Assembly (NCBI GenBank): GCA_021778415.1
Contig: JAJYCL010000006.1
Coordinates: forward strand, 1-64,000
DNA: 64,000 nt
Source: a bacterium
GTDB taxonomy: Bacteria; Vulcanimicrobiota; Vulcanimicrobiia; Vulcanimicrobiales; Vulcanimicrobiaceae
Reading direction: 5' to 3'
Below are positions 25,681-34,168 of the stretch, piece by piece. The translations under genes and the position numbers were made by a program. Every line of letters starts with the position of its first letter. Position 1 is the first letter of the stretch. The notes beneath the pieces were generated by a model. That model did not search any database. It was not told the DNA's origin and saw only the letters and a program-made list of their open reading frames with translations.

Positions 25681-27135
25681 TTAGTGCTTCTTCGCATATT
25701 TTTTTGTCGCTTGAGCGACGGCTTCATGCAATTCCGATGCCAAGAACGGAAGCGGCAAGCAGAAATCCCAGCCTTCGGTCTGGACGCCCCCGACGCCGAT
25801 CGATGCATAGGGTGAAGGCGAATCGACAATTTTGCGCAACGCCTGCGCATTGGGAACCACGGATCGTTCGACGACAAACGCATCGAAGGGCTCGCGAGAA
25901 CCTTGCTCTGAAAATTCCGTAACGGATTTGAATTCGCGCACACGATACCCGTGAGTGCGCAATTCGTACGCAATGAACGGACCTTGCGTTTCATCCTCGG
26001 CCAAAACGGCAATTCGTGGACCACGAGCAGTAGCAATGTTCCTCGGCAAATGAATCTCAAAAGTCGTCCCCGCGCCGATCTCACTCTTGACGTTTACGGA
26101 ACCACCATGCGTTTCAACGAGCATCTTGACGAGAAAGAGCCCGATTCCGGTTCCCTTAATTTTTGACATACGTGCATTTGAAGCACGCGCAAACCGTTTA
26201 AAGAGTTTTGGGATATCGTCTGCCGGAATTCCAATACCATGATCTTTCACGGCGATGACAATGCCATCGCCGTCGGGGCGAATCGTCACCGCAATCGGCT
26301 TTCCACCAGGCGAGTATTTGATCGCATTGCCAATGATGTTTTCAAAGACTTGGCGCAAGCGCGCAGCATCGCCGATGATGATCGGGTCGTTGATGCCGAC
26401 GGAAACATCGATCTGGCGTTGATCCGATAGCATCGTCGCGACCTCACGCACCAGGGCAACGACATCAACGCGCTCTTCGACAAGATCGAGTTCGCCATGC
26501 TCTACGCGAGAGAGCGCCAGCGTATCGTTCGCGAGATTAGTCAATCGCTTAGCGTTATTTCCGATCGTCTTTGCCGCATCTTTTGCATCGTCGCCATCAA
26601 GCGCCCCCTCGGCAATGAGTTCGGAAAAACCCAAAATCGATGTCAGCGGACCTTTAAAATCATGAGCGAGAACGGCGATAAGATCGTTCTTGAGTTGGTT
26701 CGTACGGATAACTGCCGAGCGGTTTTGCTCCAACTCGTCAACGCTCTTTTCTAAGCGATCGACCATCTGCTGCCGTTCAATTGCGTGACGCAACGCTCGG
26801 CGTAGCGTAAACCCTCCGATAAACCCCTTCATAAGGTAATCTTGCGCGCCCGCCTGCATCGCCGCTAAGGCGAGGGTATCTTCTCGGCGTCCGCTCAAAA
26901 TGACAACGGGCACTCGAGGATAGTCATCGTGCAACTTGCGAAATGCAGCGAGCCCCTGTGCATCGGGGAGATTAAGATCCATCAAAACGACATCGAAATC
27001 TTGCCGCGAAAGCATGGTGAGGGCATCGCTCAATCGCAGCGCCGACACACATTCGACATCGCTATTTTCGGCGACGAGCATCGTTCGAAGGAGCGCGATA
27101 TCAACAGAATCGCGTTCAACGATTAACAGGCGCAA
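25681..27135 (-). CDS. Hybrid protein: receiver, histidine kinase and degenerate receiver
   Basis: I place the start at TTG 27135, overlapping the decarboxylase stop by 13 bp. A longer frame to 27285 would be entirely inside that gene and encodes no domain. The 484-residue product has a receiver at 1-120 (phosphoacceptor Asp53 in LMDLNLP) and a HisKA domain with LAHDFKGPLTSILGF. The ATPase domain has GNAIKYS, DHGIGIP and GTGIGLFLV. The last 110 residues resemble a receiver, but Glu replaces the phosphorylated Asp (FVVERSVVP) and the usual Lys loop reads LPLPF. There is no transmembrane segment. Input is probably phosphotransfer to Asp53. Confidence 0.82.
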   Translation of the reverse strand: MRLLIVERDSVDIALLRTMLVAENSDVECVSALRLSDALTMLSRQDFDVVLMDLNLPDAQGLAAFRKLHDDYPRVPVVILSGRREDTLALAAMQAGAQDYLMKGFIGGFTLRRALRHAIERQQMVDRLEKSVDELEQNRSAVIRTNQLKNDLIAVLAHDFKGPLTSILGFSELIAEGALDGDDAKDAAKTIGNNAKRLTNLANDTLALSRVEHGELDLVEERVDVVALVREVATMLSDQRQIDVSVGINDPIIIGDAARLRQVFENIIGNAIKYSPGGKPIAVTIRPDGDGIVIAVKDHGIGIPADDIPKLFKRFARASNARMSKIKGTGIGLFLVKMLVETHGGSVNVKSEIGAGTTFEIHLPRNIATARGPRIAVLAEDETQGPFIAYELRTHGYRVREFKSVTEFSEQGSREPFDAFVVERSVVPNAQALRKIVDSPSPYASIGVGGVQTEGWDFCLPLPFLASELHEAVAQATKKYAKKH

Positions 27136-28574
27136 TCGTCTACATCCATGGCGTCTTCTTGCTCGTTCGCCGCGAGTTGCAAAGCTTCCCAGGCTGCCGC
27201 GACATCCCGGTGCGTCGTTCGAAGGTTGCCGATTGCCAAGCGCAATGCGTAGGTAGCTCCTAGTTTCGTATGCGAAAGAAAGCAAGTCCCCGAGGCGTTT
27301 ACCCGCTCCAAGATTCCGGCATTGAAACGTTCAATCCGCGTTTCATCCGTTTGGTTTCCGCGATAGCGAAAACACACGACCGAGAACGGATGTGGGGCGA
27401 GAACCTCCCACTCCGACGAGGCTTCGATCCAGCCGGCAAACTCGGCAGCTAAGGCGACGTGCTCGCGCAAATGGGTGCGCAAGCCCTCGGCGCCAAAGGC
27501 TCGCAGGACGAACCAGAGTTTGAGGGCTCGAAATCGACGCCCCAATTGAAGGCCGTAATCCATGTAATTGACGACGTCTTCATCGGTCGTCGTGAGATAC
27601 TCCGGAACGAGACTAAACGTGCGGCGCAATTGCCCTTCATTGCGAATAAACAACACCGAGAGATCCATCGGGACAAACAGCCACTTATGCGGATTCACGA
27701 CGATGGAATCGGCGTACTCGGCTCCGGCCAGGGTAGCCGCAAACTCCGGAACGATGGCAGCCACCCCGGCATAGGCGGCGTCGACATGGAGCCAGACGCG
27801 TTCCCGTTGGGCGATTTCGGCGATTTCGGGGATCGGATCGATCGACGTCGTCGAGGTGGTTCCCGCGGTCGCGACAATGGCCATCGGACGCCGCCCCGCC
27901 GCTCGGTCATCGGAAATCGCGGCGAGGAGCGCCAATGGATCCATCGCAAAATGGTCGTCGCAAACGATCTTCACCACGTTCTCGCGACCGATTCCAAGAG
28001 CAATCGCCGCCTTTTCGATATGCGAGTGCGTATGCTCGGTCACGTAGATGCGAAAGGGGTGCGTTGCCTGGTTGATCATTCCGCGGTCGCGGATTGCCGG
28101 ATCCATCGCATCGCGCGCGGCGGCAAGGGCGGTAAATCCGGCAATCGATGCCGTATCGTAGATGATGCCCGTAAACACCGACGGCAACCCCAGAAGCTCG
28201 CGCAGCCAGCGCATGACGACGGCTTCAAGTTCACTTGCCGCCGGCGAGGTTCGCCACAGCATCGCTTTGACATCGAGCGTCGCTGCCAGCGCTTCGGCAA
28301 GAATGGCGATCGGCGCCGCACTCGTTGCAAAATAGGCAAAAAAACGCGGGTGATTCCAGTGGGTGATTCCGGGAAGGATCAGCCGCTCGAAGTCGGCGAA
28401 AATCGCATCGAAGGATTCACCTTCCTGGGGAGCCGAAGCCGGGAGGCTGGCGGCGATCTCACCTGGGTTGACACGAGCAAGGACCGGGTACTCCTCCGGA
28501 TGCTCGAAATACTGTGAAATCCACGCTCCTACCCGTGCAAAGTCATCCCCATTAAAACCGAAACCATTCATCAT
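27123..28574 (-). CDS. Group II PLP-dependent amino-acid decarboxylase
   Basis: This is an aromatic-L-amino-acid/glutamate decarboxylase-type enzyme. The PLP-binding lysine is in NPHKWLF, with HVDAAYAG ahead of it. The N-terminal HWNHPRFFAYF and the SEAE-like TSPAASELE also fit the family. I prefer ATG 28574 because the fold normally begins about there (FNGDDFARVGAWISQYF). In-frame ATGs at 28595 and 28607 are possible. The length of about 483 fits. The substrate (tyrosine, tryptophan, DOPA or similar) cannot be read from sequence. The following kinase gene overlaps its 3' end. Plausible products are biogenic amines. Confidence 0.82.
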   Translation of the reverse strand: MMNGFGFNGDDFARVGAWISQYFEHPEEYPVLARVNPGEIAASLPASAPQEGESFDAIFADFERLILPGITHWNHPRFFAYFATSAAPIAILAEALAATLDVKAMLWRTSPAASELEAVVMRWLRELLGLPSVFTGIIYDTASIAGFTALAAARDAMDPAIRDRGMINQATHPFRIYVTEHTHSHIEKAAIALGIGRENVVKIVCDDHFAMDPLALLAAISDDRAAGRRPMAIVATAGTTSTTSIDPIPEIAEIAQRERVWLHVDAAYAGVAAIVPEFAATLAGAEYADSIVVNPHKWLFVPMDLSVLFIRNEGQLRRTFSLVPEYLTTTDEDVVNYMDYGLQLGRRFRALKLWFVLRAFGAEGLRTHLREHVALAAEFAGWIEASSEWEVLAPHPFSVVCFRYRGNQTDETRIERFNAGILERVNASGTCFLSHTKLGATYALRLAIGNLRTTHRDVAAAWEALQLAANEQEDAMDVDDCAC

Positions 28575-28648
28575 TCTTCTATGCGTGTTAGCCATAAAAA
28601 CCCGCATTACCCGTAGACACTTCCCCCATAAGCCATGAGGTCGATGCC

Positions 28649-29680
28649 ATGAACTACCGTCGTTATCCGAACAGCGAACTTACCGTCAGCGAAGTCGGCT
28701 TCGGCCTCTGGACCACTTCGACTGGATGGTGGGGAACGATGAGCGATGACGACGCCGTCGCAATGTTGCAAGAAGCGGCATCATTGGGGATCACGCTGTT
28801 CGATGCGGCGGATGCCTATGGAAATGGACGCAGCGAAGAGCAACTCGGCCGGGCCTTTGCGTCACAGCGCGACACTATTGTCTACGCGACGAAATTCGGC
28901 TACGACTTTGTTTCCGGCGACAATACGCGACGGGGTCAGCAAGAACTTCCCCACGATTTCTCGCCGAATGCCGTTCGCAAAGCATTGGAGGCCTCTCTCA
29001 AGCGCCTACAAACAGAGTACATCGATATCTATCAAATTCATAATGCGCGGATGGAACACATCGATGACGACGTCCTCTGGGATCTGTTGGAGACGTTCAA
29101 GCAAGAGGGCAAAATTCGCATGTATGGTGTGGCGCTCGGCCCGGCAATCGGTTGGCTCTACGAAGGGGTCGATGCCGTTCATAAACGCAACGCAGCAACG
29201 TTGCAAATCATATGGAACATGCTCGAACAACATCCGGGCACGGCACAAATCGCAGCGGCCCACGAGCGCAACGCCGATACGGGATATCTCATCCGCGTTC
29301 CACATTCCAGCGGACTCCTCGAAGGGCATTACACCGCGGAGACGACATTCGCGGCAAACGATCATCGTCGTCATCGCCCGAAATCGTGGCTTCTCGACGG
29401 CGTCGCAAAAATCGAACAATTGCGCTTTTTGGAGAAACCGGACCGCACGCTCGGACAAGCGGCGATCCAGTGGCTCCTTGCCGAACCGCGCGTCATGTCC
29501 GTCCTGCCGAACATCTATGATAAGGCGCAACTTCATGAGTTTGCCGCAGCGTCGGCGGCGCCGCCCCTCGATGCCGCAGAGCTGGCTCGCATCGCCGAGT
29601 TGGTTGCATCGAATTTCGGCTTGCCGCAACTACCGATGAATTTTAAGGGCACGATGACGCGCGATGGAGTTCCGGCGTAA
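28649..29680 (+). CDS. Aldo/keto reductase
   Basis: The 343-residue product begins YRRYPNSELTVSEVGFGLW, with DAADAYGNGRSE (catalytic Asp and Tyr), YATKFGYDF (Lys) and YQIHNARMEH (His) forming the family tetrad. It is a cytoplasmic NADPH-dependent TIM-barrel oxidoreductase of unknown substrate. The stop TAA shares its last A with the RidA start (TAATG), so the two are coupled. The pair may detoxify reactive carbonyls or enamines, which is inference. Confidence 0.85.
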   Translation: MNYRRYPNSELTVSEVGFGLWTTSTGWWGTMSDDDAVAMLQEAASLGITLFDAADAYGNGRSEEQLGRAFASQRDTIVYATKFGYDFVSGDNTRRGQQELPHDFSPNAVRKALEASLKRLQTEYIDIYQIHNARMEHIDDDVLWDLLETFKQEGKIRMYGVALGPAIGWLYEGVDAVHKRNAATLQIIWNMLEQHPGTAQIAAAHERNADTGYLIRVPHSSGLLEGHYTAETTFAANDHRRHRPKSWLLDGVAKIEQLRFLEKPDRTLGQAAIQWLLAEPRVMSVLPNIYDKAQLHEFAAASAAPPLDAAELARIAELVASNFGLPQLPMNFKGTMTRDGVPA

Positions 29681-30060
29681 TGCACACCGTCCTAACGGCA
29701 GAAGCGCCAGCCCCAATCGGACCATACTCGCAAGCAATACGTTCGGGTGGTTTTCTCTTCTGTAGCGGTCAAATTCCATTAGATCCGCACAGCGGCGCGA
29801 TCGTCGAAGGCGACGTCTCGCTGCAGACGAGACGCGTTCTCGCCAACCTTGAAGCCGTTTTACACGCCGGCGGTAGCAGCGTCGACCACGTCGTAAAAAC
29901 TACGATTTTTCTTGTTACAATGAGCGATTTTGCGGCGGTCAACGCCGAATACGAACGCGTTTTCGGCACAACAAAGCCGGCGCGTTCGACGGTTGCAGTC
30001 GCAGAACTCCCACGTGGCGCTCGCGTCGAAATTGACGCGATTGCGCTTATCGCGGAGTAG
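29680..30060 (+). CDS. ridA: RidA family enamine/imine deaminase
   Basis: This 126-residue protein of normal family length carries GPYSQAIRSGGFLFCSGQIP near the N-terminus. PARSTVAVAELPRGARVEID near the C-terminus includes the conserved Arg that binds the carboxylate of reactive 2-aminoacrylate-type imines. RidA proteins hydrolyse these toxic PLP-enzyme by-products. A PLP decarboxylase lies just upstream on the other strand. It overlaps the aldo/keto reductase by one base and the convergent TPR gene by 14 bp. Confidence 0.9.
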   Translation: MHTVLTAEAPAPIGPYSQAIRSGGFLFCSGQIPLDPHSGAIVEGDVSLQTRRVLANLEAVLHAGGSSVDHVVKTTIFLVTMSDFAAVNAEYERVFGTTKPARSTVAVAELPRGARVEIDAIALIAE

Positions 30061-31243
30061 CTCCACCGTTTAATCGCATCAGTCGATCTTGCGCGATGTC
30101 GCGTGCGGTCGCGTTATCCGATGAGATGGCGGCCTGATACTGTAGCGCGGCGAGATTTTTTTGCCCTTGTTCGTTGTACACATCGCCGAGCAACACGTGA
30201 ATGCGCCCATCGTACGGAGTAAAGGCAACGCCCTTGGTGAGTGCCGCTTCTGCCAGGTTATACATCCGGTGCCCAATGTAATCAAGGCCGACATCGATAT
30301 AGGCTTCCGGGGTATACGGGCCGACCGCAATCGCTTCGGCGTAGTACGTTACCGCACTCTTCCACGCGCCGCGTTGATCGGCAAGATACCCGAGATTGAC
30401 CAGCGCTCCCGGTCCCTCCGGATCCAAAGCTCGCGCGATAGCAAGCGCGTGTTCTGCTGCGTCAAGTTTATGGAGATGTAGATAGTTCGCGCCTACATTT
30501 GTCCAACAAGAATATGATCGAGGATGATCTTTCACGCATACTTTGAAATCGGCAAGTGATGATACATAATTTCCCTCGACCATATCGGCTCGACCGATTC
30601 CATTTTCTGCCGGTTCGAAGCCGGGTTGATCCCGCAACGATTGCGCAAAAGCTAGCATTCCATCGCGCGGGCGGTTATCGGCAAGGTCCAACTCTCCAAG
30701 TTGATCCTGAATAACCGCATCGAAGCGATGGGACGCAGCCTCGCTCTCAATTTTCGTGCGAAATTGCGCTAAATCGCCACGTATGCGATGGAGCGTCACC
30801 AGATCTCGGATGCCATTGATCGATGGAAGACTCTTTGTGAATTCGGCGATTGCATCGTCAATGCGATGCTCCGTCGCGTAGGCGACGCCTAAGCGATCAT
30901 GCGTCTCCCGGTCACCCGGAAATTCACGCACGATCGCGATATAGATCGAGATTGCGTGCGCGACGTCCCCGTTGCGAAAATAGAGGTCACCCAAAAAGCG
31001 ATTCGGCGCAATTTCTCGCGGATGAAGCTGATCGTACCGTGCGAGCCAGGCAATCGCATCGGCAATCTTTCCTTGCGCAACTAACTGCCGAGCATGGGTG
31101 ATGGCCCCCTGCGGATCCGAAGCGAAATGGAGCGAGTAGCTATCATCACCCGACGGGATCTGGACGATCCACTGGGCACGCGCCCCCATTGGCCCGAGGA
31201 GCACGAGACAGGCCGCGATGATGACGGTGATCGTAGATTTCAT
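30047..31243 (-). CDS. Secreted TPR-repeat protein
   Basis: The ATG at 31243 has GGAGG 10 nt upstream. A signal peptide (ending GARA) precedes a 375-residue superhelix of about nine tetratricopeptide repeats. Typical repeats are DAIAWLARYDQLHPREIAPN, DAIAEFTKSLPS and AEHALAIARALDPEGPGALV. It is probably a periplasmic scaffold or assembly protein. There is no enzymatic motif. The neighbourhood gives no specific partner. It is convergent with ridA and shares a 115-bp gap with the 3' end of nuoN. Confidence 0.75.
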   Translation of the reverse strand: MKSTITVIIAACLVLLGPMGARAQWIVQIPSGDDSYSLHFASDPQGAITHARQLVAQGKIADAIAWLARYDQLHPREIAPNRFLGDLYFRNGDVAHAISIYIAIVREFPGDRETHDRLGVAYATEHRIDDAIAEFTKSLPSINGIRDLVTLHRIRGDLAQFRTKIESEAASHRFDAVIQDQLGELDLADNRPRDGMLAFAQSLRDQPGFEPAENGIGRADMVEGNYVSSLADFKVCVKDHPRSYSCWTNVGANYLHLHKLDAAEHALAIARALDPEGPGALVNLGYLADQRGAWKSAVTYYAEAIAVGPYTPEAYIDVGLDYIGHRMYNLAEAALTKGVAFTPYDGRIHVLLGDVYNEQGQKNLAALQYQAAISSDNATARDIAQDRLMRLNGGATPR

Positions 31244-31358
31244 GAGAGCCCAATCCTCCCTGATCTCTCATGTTAGCACCGACAAAGGTCGAAGTCGAGC
31301 GCTTGCGCTTTCTGATCGCTATCCCGGCACGTAAGGTTATTTTCCGTAAGCGTCGCCC

Positions 31359-32792
31359 TTAACGGACGAAGGGGACGATATTGCTTGGCGTGAGCGGATA
31401 GAACGTCATCACGACGAGGGCGATCCCATAGAGAGCGATGCTGATCATCGCAGGCCAAGGTGCCACCGGGAGTTCCGGCTGCGCCTTCCCATCCGGCCGC
31501 GCATACATCGCACGAATGATTTTTGCATACGCGAAGAGCGAAATTGCCGTCCCGAGAATCAAGAGCACTGCCAACCACCAATAGCCGGTGGCAACGCCGG
31601 TCGAGAGCAAGAGGATCTTTCCGAGAAACCCGGCCGTCGGCGGCAGTCCGGCAAGAGCAAGTAAGAACAACGACATCATGGCAGCAAGGTACGGACGACG
31701 CGACGCGAGCGCATGATAGGCGGAAAGAGCGCTTCCCGCCTCCTTTTCATCCGACAAGGCCGCGGCCACCGAGAAGGCTCCGAGATTCATGATTGCATAC
31801 GCAACCAGATAGTAGATCGCATAGCGTAATCCGAGGGCCGTTGTTCCAGCTAACGCGACGAGCAAATAGCCGGCCTGCGCAACACCCGAATACGCCAGTA
31901 GCCGTTTCAGATCGGTTTGCGCCAGCATGCCAAGGTTTCCGACGAGCATGGAGAGCCCGGCAAGAATCCATATGGGAAGCAGAAACGCACTCGACATTCC
32001 GGTCGGCAACGCAGCGTACAGGAAGCGCGCAAGAACCGCCAGCGTTGCCGCTTTGGTTGCTACCGACATAAACGCGGTGACGGGCATCGGCGCGCCTTCA
32101 TACACATCGGGTGACCACGCGTGGAATGGCGCGAGGCTCATCTTAAATGCCAGACCAACGAAAAACAGCGCGCTGCCACTCCACAAAAACGACGAGGTTG
32201 CCAAGCCGCCGAGCGTCAACGAACTCAGGGCAACGCTTCCGCTTGCGCCGAAGAGCAACGCCATTCCGAGTAACATAAAGCCTGAAGCCGTTGATGAAAG
32301 CACCAAATATTTTAGCGCCGATTCGCGCGATGCCGGGCGGTCGTTCATCCCGCATAAGCAATACAAGGCCAGCGAGAGTAATTCGATGCCTAAAAAGACC
32401 GTCATGAGATTCGAGGCACCGGCCATTAACAATGCCCCGCACGCACTCCACAACATCAGCGCAACGCTACCGCCGACGCGGCGTTCCTGCATCGTCGTTG
32501 CGAAGAGCAACAATGAGCCGAACAACGCCAGAAGCACAATCTCTTCAAAGACGACCGTGAATCCACCGAGGGCGAAGGCGCCGCCGAAGACCGTTCCGGT
32601 CGAACCGTATTGCTGGGCGCATAATCCGGCGGCGAGCAACGTTCCAAGGCCGCCGATCAGGATCGCAACCCAACGCTTCGCGTGCGTTCGCGCGAAGAGG
32701 TCGGCAAAAGGCACGACGAGCGCAGTAACGGCAATCGTGATGATCGGAGCGATGCCGTTCCAATCGACCTGGGTGGTTGGATTCGCAATCAT
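31359..32792 (-). CDS. nuoN: NADH-quinone oxidoreductase subunit N
   Basis: I take the ATG at 32792, which overlaps the nuoM stop (ATGA). Upstream in-frame codons lie inside nuoM. The 477-residue product is an antiporter-type membrane subunit of complex I with about 14 helices. It has KMSLAPFHAWSPDVYEGAPM and the conserved lysine region TDLKRLLAYSGVAQAGY. It is the last gene of the nuo operon. No clear intrinsic terminator follows in the 115 bp before the TPR gene. Confidence 0.92.
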   Translation of the reverse strand: MIANPTTQVDWNGIAPIITIAVTALVVPFADLFARTHAKRWVAILIGGLGTLLAAGLCAQQYGSTGTVFGGAFALGGFTVVFEEIVLLALFGSLLLFATTMQERRVGGSVALMLWSACGALLMAGASNLMTVFLGIELLSLALYCLCGMNDRPASRESALKYLVLSSTASGFMLLGMALLFGASGSVALSSLTLGGLATSSFLWSGSALFFVGLAFKMSLAPFHAWSPDVYEGAPMPVTAFMSVATKAATLAVLARFLYAALPTGMSSAFLLPIWILAGLSMLVGNLGMLAQTDLKRLLAYSGVAQAGYLLVALAGTTALGLRYAIYYLVAYAIMNLGAFSVAAALSDEKEAGSALSAYHALASRRPYLAAMMSLFLLALAGLPPTAGFLGKILLLSTGVATGYWWLAVLLILGTAISLFAYAKIIRAMYARPDGKAQPELPVAPWPAMISIALYGIALVVMTFYPLTPSNIVPFVR

Positions 32793-34168
32793 TTGATCAC
32801 CGTTTGCAAGAGTGCTCCAGGGATGGTCCCAAGAGCAAGCAGAGCGAGGACTAACGGCGCGAGGGCAATTCCTTCGCGCCACGAGAGATCGGCACGAATT
32901 GGAAGATCGCTGCGTTGCGGGCCATTCATCACACCTTGGAACAGGCGGAGCATATACGCAGCGGCCAGCACGATCGGAATCAAGGCAAGCAACGCTGCCC
33001 AGAGGAGCCCTGACTGAAAGATACCGGTGATGATCAGCAACTCACCGGCAAAGCCGGCAAGTCCGGGCAAGCCTAATGCTGCGAGCGCTGCAATACAGAG
33101 GGCACCGGCGAGGCGAGGATTGAGTGCGCCGAGGCCACCCAAGTGAGTAAGCGAACGCGTTTCTTCTCGCTCTTCAACAAAGCCGAGTACCAAGAACAAC
33201 GCCGCAGAAAAAATACCGTGCGCAATGAGGTAGAGTCCCGCGCCTTGTAAGGCGATTGTGTTGAACGAAAAAATCGCGATGAGGATAAGTCCCAAGTGGG
33301 AGAGCGATGAATACGCGACGATTCGTTTCGTATCACTTTGAGCCAATGCAGCAAGGGCTCCGTAGATCAACGAAATGGCGCCGAGCACGAGAAAAATCCC
33401 CGCGTACGCTTTCATGTAATCCGGAAAGAAGGCCAATCCGATCACGATGAAACCGTAGAGTCCGGCTTTCGACTGCACCGCGCTAACGACGGCAACCATC
33501 GCCGGAGGCGTATCGGCATAGGTGAGCGGCATCCATGTGTGCAGCGGAAAGACCGGAGTTTTCACCAAAAATGCGAGCGCGAAACCGCCCAAAATCCATG
33601 GCGCCCAAGCACCGATCACATGCACGCCCGCTTGTCCGATAACATCGGTCGATCCAAAGAGGACGCCGAATGCAGCCGTCGCGAGCAAGAGCGCAAGTCC
33701 GCCGGCAAAATTATAGAGGAAGTACCGCCACGCCGTCGTCACATGCGATGCGCGCGCCAAGAGCGTGAAAAATACCGGGAGCAACATCGCATCCCAAAAC
33801 AGCGCAAACAGCAAGAGATCTCGCGCTAAGAAGAGCCCGAGCATCGTGCCTTCCAAAAACAGGAGTTGCGCGATGAGATCGCGTCGCGCCGAAGCATTGC
33901 AGGCCACAATTGCGCTGAGCGTGACTACCGTGAGCAACAGTGCCAACCAAAACGAAAGACCGGACAGCCCAAGATGAAACGCTGCCGTAAATGGACGCGA
34001 AAGCCATCGTACCGACCAATCATCGCCTCGCGCAGCGAGCACGAGGACGACCGTTGCCAACGACGCCACGACACCGATAACTCGGCTCAACGTCTGCGCC
34101 GCCGCCGGCAGCGCAAAGAGCAGGGTTCCGACGATCAGGGGCACGAGGACGAGTGCGAGGAGCATCAT
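32789..34168 (-). CDS. nuoM: NADH-quinone oxidoreductase subunit M
   Basis: The start at 34168 overlaps the nuoL stop within ATGATG. The longer frame to 34366 is nuoL shadow. The 459-residue product is a proton-pumping antiporter-like subunit, with FLVKTPVFPLHTWMPLTYAD and SDTKRIVAYSSLSHLGLI as family signatures. Helices fill the whole length. It lies between nuoL and nuoN in the canonical order. Confidence 0.92.
   Translation of the reverse strand: MMLLALVLVPLIVGTLLFALPAAAQTLSRVIGVVASLATVVLVLAARGDDWSVRWLSRPFTAAFHLGLSGLSFWLALLLTVVTLSAIVACNASARRDLIAQLLFLEGTMLGLFLARDLLLFALFWDAMLLPVFFTLLARASHVTTAWRYFLYNFAGGLALLLATAAFGVLFGSTDVIGQAGVHVIGAWAPWILGGFALAFLVKTPVFPLHTWMPLTYADTPPAMVAVVSAVQSKAGLYGFIVIGLAFFPDYMKAYAGIFLVLGAISLIYGALAALAQSDTKRIVAYSSLSHLGLILIAIFSFNTIALQGAGLYLIAHGIFSAALFLVLGFVEEREETRSLTHLGGLGALNPRLAGALCIAALAALGLPGLAGFAGELLIITGIFQSGLLWAALLALIPIVLAAAYMLRLFQGVMNGPQRSDLPIRADLSWREGIALAPLVLALLALGTIPGALLQTVIK

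Noticed and set aside
27459-28517. A 352-residue plus-strand frame opposite the decarboxylase
   Set aside because: It lacks any recognisable domain and is rich in Arg and His, as expected for the antisense of a GC-rich gene. The minus-strand decarboxylase has full catalytic motifs.
31927-32796. A 289-residue plus-strand frame inside nuoN
   Set aside because: It is the antisense of a clear nuoN gene with no domain, signal or ribosome site.
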